DNA from: Echinometra lucunter
Taxonomy: Eukaryota; Echinodermata; Echinoidea; Camarodonta; Echinometridae
Direction: 5' to 3'
NCBI GenBank assembly: GCA_029962745.1
Contig: CM057157.1
Location: 7,393,433 to 7,457,432, forward strand
Length of the DNA stretch: 64,000 nucleotides
In this document: piece by piece, positions 10,826 to 23,000 of the stretch
How positions within the stretch are numbered: the stretch's first letter is position 1
How the letters are laid out: each line of letters starts with the position of its first letter
Notes under the pieces: model-generated
Told to the model about the DNA's origin: nothing
Database searches by the model: none
Seen by the model: the letters and a program-made list of their open reading frames with translations, nothing else
Translations under genes and position numbers: made by a program

Positions 10826-11164
10826 GTAATACATTCCTACTCTTATAGTCACATTTCATGGAGTCTTTAAAAAGTTGAATTGTAGCTTTAAGAAAGCGTA
10901 GGCATTTCTAATCACCTCGGGTTAACAATGGATCGTTAGTGGGGCTCCGTATTGATACTTTTGTCCTAGACGTCTATAGGCTCTATAGTACAGGAGATTC
11001 ATTCAGGACCATGCAATAGTGAGTGGATTTCGAGGAAATACAAGAACAAATCTCTATAGCTGGGGCTGTAGTGAAAAAATAGTGGAAAAAAAACTACAGT
11101 GGGAAATGAAAATGGATAAAAATTGGGCAGAGTGAGGTGCGCAACGCATCCTGCGCCAGCCTAC

Positions 11165-11468
11165 GCTGACTGCCGCCACCTAGCTGACTGCCGCCACCTA
11201 GCTGACTGCCGCCACCTAGCTGACTGCCGCCACCTAGCTGACTGCCGCCACCTAGCTGACTGCCGCCACCTAGCTGACTGCCGCCACCTAGCTGACTGCC
11301 GCCACCTAGCTGACTGCCGCCACCTAGCTGACTGCCGCCACCTAGCTGACTGCCGCCACCTAGCTGACTGCCGCCACCTAGCTGACTGCCGCCACCTAGC
11401 TGACTGCCGCCACCTAGCTGACTGCCGCCACCTAGCTGACTGCCGCCACCTAGCTGACTGCCGCCACT
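11165..11468 (+). repeat. 18-bp minisatellite, about 17 perfect copies
   Basis: The unit GCTGACTGCCGCCACCTA repeats with no visible change from about 11165 to 11468. The 18-bp period keeps frames open and gives a repeated ADCRHL peptide, but there is no initiation context, domain or splice support. The perfect homogeneity implies recent expansion. The flanks (AATTGGGCAGAG and GGGGCGGGGC) are unlike the unit. Confidence 0.95.
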
Positions 11469-11619
11469 AGGGGCGGGGCATTATATAGGACATCGAACTG
11501 GCTGAGCAGATCTGCTGGGAAGGGGGTGTGGCCAGGGGCGTAGACAGCGGGGGGGAATGACATGTATACTCATCCCCCCAGGTTTAAGGGAAGAATGTTT
11601 TCTTACATTATCATCATAA

Positions 11620-11696
11620 CAACAACAATAAACATAATAATGATAATAATAAATATTACTAAATGTTTTTATTATTATAATTATCATTATTATTAA

Positions 11697-11732
<36 letters not shown>

Positions 11733-11850
11733 TATTATTATTCATTATCATAATTATGATAACAATAAGAGTTATCATCATCATCATCATCATCGTTAAT
11801 GTGACTGAAATGGCGATTGCTATCATAACTATATCGATCATTATTCTAAT
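11620..11850. repeat. AT-rich trinucleotide tracts (ATT)n and (ATC)n
   Basis: Mixed ATT, ATA and ATC repeats, including a run of ATT at about 11697-11740 and (ATC)n at about 11775-11795. Confidence 0.85.
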
Positions 11851-12059
11851 GTATGTAGTTATTTATATTATTTGGGGGTAATTTCGGTGGCGTGTTGGGT
11901 AATTTATATTACTTTTGGGTAATTTCGGCGCCGTCTCATTTTTTCTGAAGTGGTGTAATAACAAAATTTTAAAAAGAGATAAATAGCGTGATGTAAATAT
12001 GTAATAATGTGTGTGACAGTCCATATTCTATATTTTGTCACGGTGCGTAGATCTTCAAT

Positions 12060-13322
12060 TTACAGAGGCGGCGCTCCTGGGGGGCAGGGTGCACAGTGTC
12101 CCCCCCCCCCCCCCCCACACACACTTTTCGAAGCATCCAAAAGGTGCCCCTTTTTACCCAACAAAAAATGCCGCCTTTCAAACCTGTTCAGTGCCCTTCT
12201 TTTATCTTAGAAGGGCCCATTTCCTTTGTTGATCAAGTGCCCTTTCGCTTTCTAATAAGTGCCCCTTTTCGTTTCAGATAAGTTACCCTTCTTTAAATCT
12301 ACAGAAATGCACTCTTTTATGCCTTTCCCTTTTGATAGCGCTCTGTTCCCTTCTGAGAAGTGCGCTCTTACACTTCAAATGAGTGTCCCTTTTAAAATGT
12401 GAATATTATCCCCTTTCACTACCTCTTTTCATTTTTCACAGTGCAATTTCTCTTCTGCAGATTGTCTCTTTTCACCCCTGATAAGTGCCCCATTTGAAAT
12501 ATAATACATGCCCTCATTTACTTCTGATAAGTGCATATTTTCCTTTCTAGTATGTCCAATATCTGCATCTGTTCATGTAAGATAAGGGCAATTAGCGCCA
12601 TTTTTTGTTTTCTGACAGTGTCCCTTTTCCATTCGTGCAAGTGCTTCCCACAACTGTAATTAGAAGGAACGGTGCCCCTTTATTGGGGGGGGGGGGTATT
12701 TTTCTACTTTTTCTTTCTAAAGCTCGCTCGCTACGCTCGCTCGATATATCACTCAAGGCAGTTCAAGTGTGTTGTAACCATAAAGTGTCATATGTTCTCC
12801 TAAGTTCCTGACGGTATTGTGCTCAAAACCCCATTCAATTTGAATATTTTCTCTAGTAAAAAAAATGATCGGTAGCTATGAGACCTCACTAATGCATTTA
12901 AACATTATAGCTTGGTCACTATAAGAAAAACTATAATATACAGAGTAAATGGAAGAAATTTACAATGATAGTGGAACACGAATAAAATGAATTTCCGGGA
13001 CCCTTTATCATTACAGGCTACTCCAAATATACTGCAAATACCATGCCCTTCAGCAAAAATACCTAGCATTTTTTTGCTCGCTCACAATAATTGAGTAAGA
13101 GAGCAGTATACAATAATAGTGCAAAGTAGTTATTATCATGACTTTTAAAAGTATGTCAAAATGCACTTAAAAGTGTGTTAAATAGAATGTAAGGGTATAT
13201 TTACTTCTCGTGTTCAGCTTTTGTAAGGGCCCCCTTTTTTCCCCCAAAGTTCCCTTTTTCGCTAGTGCCCCCCCCCCCTTGAAAGACGCTCCGCCGCCCT
13301 GTCTATTTATGTCTGTGCAATC

Positions 13323-13362
<40 letters not shown>

Positions 13363-13465
13363 GCGTGTGTGTGTGTGTGTATCTGTATACGAAATTATCC
13401 TCGATTTCTCGTGAACGGCAAATTATCCACCCCAGGTGTGAGAACCTGTCTACGCCACTGGGTGT
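12060..13465 (+). repeat. Composite repeat block with 'aagtgcccctttt' array and TACGCCACTG end
   Basis: It opens with 'aggcggcgctcctgg' and a poly-C tract, and continues as a degenerate array of AAGTGCCCCTTTT-type units (about 12135-12690). A poly-G tract and 'gctcgctacgctcgctcg' follow at about 12725. It ends with poly-C near 13268, a TG repeat and CTACGCCACTG at about 13450. The parts recur elsewhere in this 12-kb zone, so I take it as one or more decayed mobile elements. Confidence 0.5.
13325..13381 (+). repeat. (TG)n microsatellite
   Basis: A GT/TG dinucleotide run with two CG interruptions. Confidence 0.95.
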
Positions 13466-13672
13466 GGCACTCGCTATCTACCGTCACCTAGGGCCAGGCA
13501 GCGCGTTTCTGTTTTACACTGTAGCCTAGGCAGTTTTTCGATTAATTGCATCAAACGCGTGCTGGTTTCAAAGTCTAGGTTTCGTTACAGCGCCATAGAG
13601 ATGTGAATCTCTTTTTTTTTTCAGCTCTCGCACGCGGCGATCGTGTACGTGAACAGAGAGAATAGACGACAG

Positions 13673-14345
13673 CAGTGGCGTAATGAGCCAAAATATTTGA
13701 GGGGCTCAATCTTTGCGAGGAGCGAAGCGACCAACCCTGAGGGAGTGTAGCGACCGAGCCGGGGTACCCTCTCCCCTCACGATACGGAGCTTTTTTGCGG
13801 GATTCTTTGAATTGTTCCTTGTCTGCTCCCGCTCTTCTTATGTTCTCTTACCTTTTTTCTTTTCTCGCTCCCGCTTTTTTTCCTTCTACTTTTTAAAATT
13901 ATTTTTTGTGGGCATTTTGGAGGTGAACGCCCCCATCGCCCCCCTTGCTACGCGGGTGCACTCCCATGGTAAAGGAGCTTTTTGCAGTATTGATGGTTTG
14001 CAACTCTGTAAAAGAACACTATTTGGCCCGTGTCTAGTTTTGGTAAATCTAAGAATATTCATTATCAAAGTATGAATCCATTGTCAGATAAAACCAAGGG
14101 TTATATCATAAAACACATTAGTATTGATGCGTGTTTTCTGCCTTGCTATGCATGCTATTTTGGAAATTGTGAATGCGTTACTTAACAACAGAATATGATT
14201 CTAGGGAGAAGTAATGAAATTCGAGTGATATCACTAATACAAAAATTGAAAATAAACCATGGTTGAAATTTATTGGGGGGCTAACGCCCCCAAGCCCCCC
14301 CCCCCCCACCCCTCCCCCCCCCCCCCCCCCTCCAGTACGTCAGTG
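13673..14345 (+). mobile_element. About 0.7-kb interspersed element, copy B
   Basis: Bounded by CAGTGGCGTA and TACGTCAGTG, and colinear with copy A at 6416-7111 over nearly its full length. It differs from copy A by small indels, for example lacking 'actacaaacttacag', and by homopolymer lengths. Two such similar copies 7 kb apart show that this family was active fairly recently or duplicated segmentally. Confidence 0.7.
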
Positions 14346-15690
14346 AACCCTTCGAATGTGTTGTTTGGGTTACAGTTCGTTATTCCGAAGGTTCATTAGT
14401 TCGGACTAACGAACCTTATTACATTTTCGGACTATCAAACCTTCGAAATAACATCACCCGTTGTTTGTTGGGGAGGAGGCATAGATAGTACCCATGAGCC
14501 CTATTCAAATTACGCTGATATGATTTTTATTTATTTTTTCCTGAATGGTTGGAATTATCATTGTATAATTTCCATACAAGTAAGGAAGAGAACTTTCTCT
14601 AAAAGGTCCATGCTCAACTGTGGAGTGTACCGATATCCACTGAAGTTCAGTAGTAGGGTGGGTTGGGGAAATTTTTGTGACAGAGCGGACAAAAGTACCA
14701 AATTTATCATGAACACTCCTTATGACCTCCTAATCAATATTAACCTAGGATCCCTCGCCAACCTTTGGGGCTACTATAAAAAAAAATGCAAAAGTCCAAA
14801 ATGGCCACCACCTGAATGATAAAAACTCAAACTGCAGGATGATTTATGACAAATTGTTAAAGAAATTGGTTGAGGAATTAATTCATGGCCATCTTAAAAC
14901 TCAAGGAGTGCTAAGCTCTGAAGCAGTAAAGAACATTTATTTTATTGATATGATTTTCAGGAAAATAGACAAACGTATTTTAAAAGAAAAAAAAACAAAA
15001 AAGAAATACAATATCGACAAGTTCCTGAGGATGTCATAAAATGAAGCAGGTTCGTACTGATAGATTCTCCTATAAAACCGAACTTACTCGGTAGTTCAAA
15101 AATAGTATCATTGACGATACATTGTCCTCAATCCTTTTCTCTTTGCCGAAAAAAAAAAAGATTTTGTCGGAAAGTGGCGATGAAAATAATTCAATGTTTG
15201 CTTTTCAAAGAGATTTGACTATACCATGCATAAAATTACATCTGCAAAATCATAGGAGTTGTACATACCAAAATTTGACAAGCATCACCTAAATGAGGGC
15301 AGCGATGTGTTATATAATAATTTTGATATAATTTGTCTATGTCTCGATGTCAAACATTTTTTTTTTTGTATATGGTGAGATGTTTGGTAAACTAATTTAT
15401 ATGACCTCCTTCAAAAAGTGGTACAGGCTATTAAAAATGACTTTGTATCAGTTTGTGATTTGTCTATAGACAAGTATCATGAAGCATCATTACCAGACAA
15501 AAAACATTCCGAAACCAAACTCGATTTTACAAACGAAAATCAAAGATTTACACCTGATCTGCAGATATATCTATAATAGATTATATAACAACTATAATCG
15601 GTCCCATCCCGGCGGGGGCCCTTCATGTCTTGCCATATGTTATCATGCAATATACAGGCTGTGCCACGTTTCAAGAAATTGCCAGTTTTA
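14346..15690. other. No recognisable gene
   Basis: A palindromic stretch at about 14370-14455 repeats 'cgaaggttc' and 'ggactaacgaacc' in both orientations. The rest is AT-rich. Frames at 14520-14819 and 14839-15039 encode nothing I recognise and may be decayed transposon sequence. Confidence 0.4.
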
Positions 15691-15699
15691 CATGTTCTA

Positions 15700-15998
15700 G
15701 GTAGTGCCCCCCCCCAATCGGCTGGCAAAAAAAAGGGGGGGGGGGGAAGGGACAGGGAAAGAGAAAAGAAAGAGGGAAACGGTGAAAAGAAAATTGGTAT
15801 ATCGGGAAGCAATCCCTCGAAGTAGCTTAACAAATGCCGATGCTAAGTGCTATTTTTACGAGATGAATCAGTTTGAATCTTGTGTCTCAATCTATAGGCT
15901 ACTATTGTTCCATTGATAGAATGCTAGTAATAAAACCACATCTGGATTTCACCCCAAGAATTTTACCTAAAAGGGCCCTTTCAGTAGATGACCAAGGC

Positions 15999-16030
<32 letters not shown>

Positions 16031-17050
16031 AAAAAACCACAAAAACAAAAACAAAAAACACAAAAAACACAAAAAACACAAAAAGCCCCCCAAAACAAAC
16101 AAACAAAAAAAAAACCAACTATGGTTCCCATCTGTTCGTGCGCCAACTTCCTACTCCTGCTAATATAAATGCTAGAAACAAGATGATTTGGGGCATATGC
16201 AATCATTTTTAGAAGTGATTTATCAAGGAGGTTCACAAAACATCTAGTGTATTTTGCTTAAAAATCCATGTTTTACGGTATTTGAGTGTGTTTGTGTGTG
16301 TGTGTGGGGGGGGGGCGTCGCTGAGTTTGCTCGCTGGTAAAAAACAGAATGGTTTCGGACGGTGAGCGAGGTACCTAAAGGGAATTCATATTCAGCACAC
16401 ATGGGATCGAATAGATTATGTATTTTAGATACATTTCGATGAGGAATAACACTTTTACAATGCAAAAAGAGTATTGTATTGTATATTTTTCCTTGCTGGC
16501 TAAGCCCGCTCGTTAAAAGCAGAAAAATATATAATTTAGATGTTTCATATGTTCACAATGTAATTAACTGAACAAGTTAGTGTGTGCTTCCTAGCTCGCT
16601 TCGCTCGCTTGTAATGGTTAGAGGCCAGGGAGTGCGAAAATGAAAAAAAAAATAAATAAAATAATTAGCATATAGGTCTATAATAGTTGTCCAATAGTGT
16701 ACTTTGATAATACAGTAACAAGTCTTTTATTACAAATAAAGTTGTAATTTTCAGCTCGTTCGCTTCGCTTCCTCGCAAAACTTAAAACAGGGTGGTACCT
16801 ATAGCAAGATACATAATTCTTCAAAAATTTTAAAGTGCTTCATGTCCCTAAACTTGACACCTTGGTTCGAAAATTACTGCCGTTATAGTCAATGTAATAG
16901 AAATAACTACACACACCCGCACAAGCTTTTCCACTCGTATTTCTTTGATAATTTTTCACGTCTAGCCCCGCCCCCGGAAAAAATTTCAGCGTACAGCCAT
17001 TCTCGGTGCCCCCGCCCCAATACATTGACCCACAGTACGCCACTGATCAC
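15700..17050. repeat. Repeat-rich block: A-rich, poly-G/C and 'ctcgcttcgctcgc' motifs
   Basis: It includes poly-C at about 15708, poly-G at 15736-15748, an AAAACAAAAC-type tract at about 15998-16120 and TG/G runs at 16285-16315. The GCTCGCTTCGCTCGCT-type motif appears at about 16590 and 16755, and TACGCCACTG at about 17033. The shared motifs tie it to the repeat family seen at 6.4, 12 and 13.7 kb. Confidence 0.5.
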
Positions 17051-17513
17051 CATGTACAGACTTAATTCAACAACTGTGATATGGACCTTTGCGATGAGTA
17101 GCAAATCTTTACAGCCTGTCAAATAAATTGTTGATGTTATAATGTTTCATATATAATTTGACAAATTTCATTTCACCTCTGTGGTTCATGCCCATCTTTT
17201 TTTCTTCATAGGTTGAATATTATTTTCATTTATATCTACAAAAATTACGTTTAGGTAAAGCAATGGTATTTGAAAAAATTAGGTTATGCCACTCATTTTT
17301 CACTTAAAAACTACATTTTTAACCAACAAAAACCCCCCACACATTTCTTCCTATTTCTTTTGTTTTTTAACTGTCAATAAGGTAATACATATACTGTGTA
17401 AATGCTTCTGATAGTTTAGATGTCATTTTCGGTTTAAAATTGCTATTAAATGTTTACTGGAATCAAGGTAAGGCATCTTTGCCCTCCATGGCAGCCATCT
17501 TGAATATTTGCCC

Positions 17514-17975
17514 GTTACCATGGTTACGCACATATTTCGCGTGCCTCCTAGGCTAAAATCTTTTTATATACCCTAAGGATGCTCCATACCAAAAATGATG
17601 CTTTTGTCCGCCGTGTCACGAAAATCGAAATTTTTGACCCTAAGCCACCCAGCTACAGTCGATACACCCTACTCTGCCCTCTAGCAGAGTGTAGCTCAGA
17701 GTGGTATGTCGCCATCTCTTGTCCGCTGGCTTGTAATGTTTACATCAATCAGCCGGTCGATCGCATGCAGCAGCAGCACGCATCCTGTGTATCGCATGCA
17801 TGGCCTTGGGGAATGGGGCATATGGAAATTTGGTAGTTTGCATAAGATAACGCGATCTCTATTGTTAGCGAGTGCATAGAAATGCCAATAACAGATATTA
17901 GGAAACGTCAGTTCTTGTAATGTCTCGTTCATAGAAGTTGTACGTCGTGTATGTGTATCTCCTCAAGTTTCTCAG
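17514..17975 (+). promoter_or_regulatory. Candidate promoter and untranslated first exon of the ABCA gene
   Basis: The sequence around 17.46-18.2 kb is unique-looking and richer in CG dinucleotides than its flanks. It has GTTACCATGGTTAC at 17514-17527, two perfect GTNRCC half-sites of an RFX X-box. A strong donor-like CTCAG|GTAAGG occurs at 17975/17976. The first coding exon has a good acceptor at 19857 with 132 nt of untranslated sequence, so at least one upstream noncoding exon must exist, and this is the best candidate. The transcription start is not determined. Confidence 0.3.
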
Positions 17976-18184
17976 GTAAGGTGCAGTTTTATTAAGACTT
18001 TAATTTTCGGAATGTTTGACTGAGTTGTTTTTTGTACGGAGCGAAAGGATTATATCATGCATTGTCATGCCACGCAACAGCGAGCAGAGTTCACGTGTAA
18101 CTCAAGTGATCCTTACGTGTGCCAGGAACTATTGAGCCCGAAACTCTGGGGTCTCTGCGGTGGTCTAAGACTCTTACAGCTGAT

Positions 18185-18197
18185 CGGTCACGGGTCA
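18185..18197 (+). promoter_or_regulatory. DR1-like nuclear-receptor motif
   Basis: CGGTCA-C-GGGTCA: two half-sites, each one base off AGGTCA, in direct orientation with one base between them. It lies about 200 bp after the candidate first-exon donor. It is weak on its own and is noted because intron 14 holds perfect DR1 copies. Confidence 0.2.
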
Positions 18198-18239
18198 CGG
18201 AAACGTAGCGGTGAAAAATGAAATGGAGCAGCCAGCCTG

Positions 18240-19535
18240 TTTCATTAACAGATTTTGGTTTAGCCTTTTAAACAAGTAGACTGAAAAGTTTATGATGTTC
18301 TTAATTTATTTTGTTGCTAAATTTAAGTAGATCTACTCTGGATAGTAACAGCACTAATTTGATACATGTATAGTCCAAGGTTAGACTATCTTACTTAGTG
18401 TTTGAATATTAGTATAATTAGTAACTCTGTCAGCTTGGGCTTGCACATGATGCTTATTTATTAAGCCTTAACAACTGTCACCACTTACATTTCCCTGATG
18501 AAATATTTTACTGTGGGTAATTATGTGAAAATTGTGAGGAAATTTCATTGATGTATTGATGAGGTAAAATTATGAAAATGAGAAGAGAAAACAAGGATTT
18601 AGAGAATGATTTGAAACTCTGGATGGGGCTAGCAGTGTCTAGACTGGAGTGCAATCATAATCATATAATTGTGTGGATTACAAGGAGAGGTACATGTAGT
18701 CTATATCATTTAATCCTTGGTCGCTACTGAAAATATGGTTTAGTTCTGCAAGCTCAAATCAGTGGGAATTTAATGTCTGCACTCGTTACTTTGCAAATGT
18801 GCAGAATTTAGACAGTTTGATCATGTGAGATAAAACATTCAGACCACCTACACTGTATGCTTGTCTAATCTAGTTTCAAAAGTGCTGATATGAGTTCAAG
18901 TCTATTGTGGGAAACTATTCCAGTCAGACTACTTTGTTGCTGAAGAAGCACTTTCTTGAGTCTAGACAGGAATCTTTCCTTTAAATAAAATCTCCAAGGA
19001 ATCTATAGACTGTTTTCCCTGTTTGAGAAAGTAAAATGAGAAACAAGCTTGAGAATTTCACCTGTTTTCACTTTCCTACTGATTGTACACAATGTGTATG
19101 ACTAAAAGATACTAGCCTCCATACCTAAATGAATTTAGAATACATTTCTCTGCATGTGGCTTGTTATTATCCCTTGGAATTTCTTTGTATCATTTAAGAG
19201 ATGAAAGTGGTGCAAAGTGCAAAATGATTCTTGTAGTGCCCGAGTTTCAACAGAAACGTGTAGAGATCAGATTCAGAATATTTCAACCTGTTGAGCATTA
19301 TTTGATTTCAGTATAACACACAGAAAATTAGACAAAATGCATTGATTTTGATTGAAAAATCACATTTTTAATGCTATTCTTCTTAGAATTCTATTCTCGA
19401 TCATATATCAAAATTTTTGTTACCATTGTGTAATCACTTTAATGATGGTCGTTTGTTGCCTTGAGAGGCTTCGGATCCCCTTAGAATTGATCTCAATTAT
19501 AGAGAATTTTAATAGAGACATTTTGTTCTTAATAT
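18240..19535. other. Presumed 5' intron; nothing recognised
   Basis: Ordinary AT-rich sequence without repeats or open frames of note. Confidence 0.4.
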
Positions 19536-19723
19536 CAGTGGCAGATCCAGGCAGGGGAGCAAGAGGCGCGAGCCCCCTCTATTTTTTGAGAATACACATT
19601 GAACATACATGTAGCTATACAGAGTAGCATATCTAAATTCTCAGAAAATTGTTGTCTGTGCCCCCTCTATTTTCAAATTTGCTGTTTGCACCCCTTCTAT
19701 TTCCGAATCCTGGATCCGTGGCT
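19536..19723. mobile_element. MITE with CAGTGGCAGATCCAGG ends
   Basis: The left end CAGTGGCAGATCCAGG is mirrored by CCTGGATCCGTGG on the right. The inside repeats 'ccccctctatttt'. Such CAGTGGCGGATCCAGG-like ends are typical of hAT-type non-autonomous elements in animals; the assignment is by resemblance. Confidence 0.5.
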
Positions 19724-19857
19724 AAATATGCTACATCTAGTATGTACACGTAGTGGGCATCTGTGTTTACTGTTTCAAGGAAGTTCTACTGCTACTTCTC
19801 TCTGTTAATTACTGAAAACTAACATTTGACATAATCTATTTTTTTTTCTCCTTGCAG

Positions 19858-19989
19858 TATTCCGATGGGAGACCAAAGATTGGTGTGAAGAGCAATTTGA
19901 AGGGCAAATTGTTGGAAGCTACGGGTGTATTTGTAGAGAGGAATAACTGAGTAAGAGTTAGATTCTTCTAACTCGAGGAGGAGCTGATA
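19858..19989 (+). other. ABCA1-like: 5' untranslated part of coding exon 1
   Basis: A pyrimidine-rich stretch ending TTGCAG at 19852-19857 makes a good acceptor, followed by 132 nt before the start codon. The segment contains a seven-codon upstream frame (ATG at 19865, TGA at 19886-19888). A TAA in the main frame at 19969-19971 rules out an upstream in-frame start within this exon. Confidence 0.6.
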
Positions 19990-20055
19990 ATGGCATTGCT
20001 TAGACAGCTTTATCTCCTTACATGGAAGAACTTCACCTCCAGAAAAAGACAAAAG
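19990..20055 (+). CDS. ABCA1-like: ABCA coding exon 1 (residues 1-22)
   Basis: Encodes MALLRQLYLLTWKNFTSRKR and two more residues, the usual short cytosolic N-terminus of ABCA proteins (LLLWKN core). It ends AAG|GTATGG in phase 0. An in-frame stop 18 nt upstream supports this ATG. The following intron 1 (20056-27612, about 7.6 kb) is the second largest and holds a direct duplication, a MITE, a long palindrome and several microsatellites. Confidence 0.9.
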
Positions 20056-23000
20056 GTATGGCTTTTACAATCTCTTAATGGTCAGCAAATGCAGCAGTAA
20101 AACATTTTAATCTTGCATAATTCATGTAGAGTTAAGATTTCAAGCCTCTTTATGATATTCTTTAGACATTGTATTGTATACAAAATGTACATACTCTATT
20201 TCCTATCATGAACGTTTTATTTCAATTTTTTTCAAATTCATTTATTTCCACAACTATATAAAAACATATTAAAATACAAACAAAAAATATGAAGAAGAAC
20301 ATCAAAAGAGGACAAAATAGGAAAAACAATATAATATCATTGTGGAGGGAGCCAACAAGAAGACAATGAATAGTCTTAAAAGCGCTGGCTCCCACCATAC
20401 AACATAAATTGAAACAGTACTATGGATCACTGTATTTGTAAACAAAAGTAAATATATATTTTGATTCTAATTCAGTTAAAGAGAAGAGATGAAATCTATT
20501 ACAATAACAATAGAAAAAATGTGAACTTGAAAATAAAAGCTGAAATAGAGACTTTTCTTTCACAGAATGCTACATGTAAATGTATATGGTTGTATTACTT
20601 GATATACAAAATACAATATGTAATGTAGCTCAGCAAAAAAAGAAAAAAAAAAAGGACAGGAAAAGAAAAGAAAAATGCCTGAAAAGATATCTGGAATGCA
20701 AAATGTTAGTATTTTTATCTAGACACATTTTTTCATGCCACTATGTTTTGCTTAAAGCTAAATAACTAAACTTATGTTCCTTAAAAATGTCTAACGTAGA
20801 ATTGTTGAATTAACAATACATTGTACAAATGTATCTCCTCAGTCCTAGCTTAGAAATGCAACAGTTTAATGTTTTGTGAATGATGCAGTACCAGTATCCT
20901 TGTTTTTTAAATTCATTTTTGTTAACATTTTTACCACACAATTTAAAATTTGATAGAAGAGGAAACTACTCATACTGAACTTGATAGTGTAGCCTACATG
21001 TACATGTACATGTACATGTACATGTACATGTTGCGTCTGTAGACAAAAGGATGTTTATTTGTTATCAGCGAGATATGCCTGTATTGCCCTGTATGCCTGA
21101 AAATCAGAGATTAATCTCAGCCTGGGGCTGATTTATGATTCATTTTATGACCAGCTGAGCAGTGCAGGCAAAATTGGCTTCTGGTATCAGTGTATGAAAC
21201 AAAGATGGTTGAACAAATTGAAGAGAGTACATTGTCTTTCTTTGTCTTCCCACATGTTTTAAAATTCTTTTTTTTTTTTTTTTGATGTTTGTGTGTAAAT
21301 GTAAAGCTGGAACCTCCACTTTTTTTGTAACTTCTGAATTGCAAACTTGAGTGATGTATCTTTTTAAATAACTCACAAGGTATAAAATTGTTTCAGTGGA
21401 AGTGTTTTTGTGTTTCTTTGTGATTTCCAAATACAATGTACATGTAGACAGATTTATTTTATTCTCTTATTTCAGATTATATTAGTTTAATTGTATATTC
21501 TGGTAAAATTTACTGGCAAAATAATAATTTTACTGAATTCCCTTCATAAAATCTTGGTGTGAGAAAATGTTTGAAGCTCATAGGCCTATGCATACTCCTG
21601 TACATATGTTTTTAAAGAAGGCCATATTGGCTGTGTTGATGCTCTAGTCAGTGAGTCATGCATTGTGCAATTTACTTGGACATCAGATTCAGAAGTGAGT
21701 GCAAAACAAAGAGAAACCCCTAACTGGGCCTCTCACTGTTTACTACTAGTTGGACTCCGAAAGCACTCTACAGTGTATGTGTTGATCTGGGCTGCGTTTC
21801 ACGAAACCGTCATAAGTCTAACTTCTTGGACATCCCATTGAAACGCGTGTTGTACAATTAACACGTGTTTCAATGGGATGTTCAGGAACTTGGATTTATG
21901 ACGGTTTCGTGAAATGCAGCCCTGCAGACTACAGCTTCATTGCAATATTTTGATGATAGAGAATATCAATTGATTCATTGTGACAGGGTTCTCACTAGAA
22001 AAAAATCCACACACGGTTCCCACTCTGCGCAAAGCGTGGAAGTTTCGGAAGTTTTACGGAATAACACCTAAAGTTAGGTGTGGCAGCAGTATATGCTGTA
22101 GTAAAAGGATGAAAAATACTTCTTGGTAAGCAGGAGTTGTCTACTAATGGCATAAAAGTAAAAATACATTGCCAAAAAGCAAAACAATCTGTGACATTTA
22201 TAATTATTATTAGGAATATATACTCCAATATTTTTTTACCCTTGTTGCCACGCATGGTGCAGCAATTTCACACATGGTTCTTCCTTGTCTGAAACTCTTG
22301 ACGCATGGTATTGGAACCATGGGTGTTATGTACTGGCGAGAACCATGCATTGTGATTGTTATACTAATTTGAAACATAAAATACCAGTATTCATGCAATT
22401 GATATTGACAAGGAAGAAGAGGAAACCAACACCACCAAAAACAAAACAAAACAATGTAACAAAAAACAAACAAACAAACTACATGTAGATATCATTGATG
22501 TGTTGGAAAGTGGAGACTCACTGTCTATCCTAAACCTAACACAAAATACTCTCACAACCAAAGTCCTGACCATATCTGCAATGAGACAAAGCCTTAAGAA
22601 AATTTCAAGAGCATGGGGCTAATTTCATGAGACCAAATATACACCAGATTGATGAACCCTGGGTCAAGCAGGAATTCCCAGTTGTGTATGATTTACATTT
22701 GTATATAGCAATGTGTAGTAGACTGGTAACACCAATCTGATGATGAATCCTCTCTCACTCTCAGCATGGGTTGACCATCTGGTTTCTATGCACAAAGAGA
22801 TGGCATCTCATTTTCAAGAGTTGGGTTCACTTTTCCTGGTATGGAATATGATGATTCCATACTGTGTGAGTTTCCTGTTGTGGTGTAATAACGCAATAAA
22901 TGGAAGGTCCCTTTGAGAGTGAATGTCATGGAAATGGCGGGGCTTCAACCCAAGTTCTTATTGTTTTAACTTTCAATTTTAAAACAATCAACATATGATT

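Noticed and set aside
11123..11470. 115-codon frame with repeated ADCRHL peptide
   Set aside because: It is an 18-bp minisatellite read in frame. The perfect DNA-level repetition and lack of other coding signs argue against a gene.
14520..15039. Two AT-rich frames of 99 and 66 codons
   Set aside because: No recognisable motif; possibly relics of a retroelement, but unsupported.
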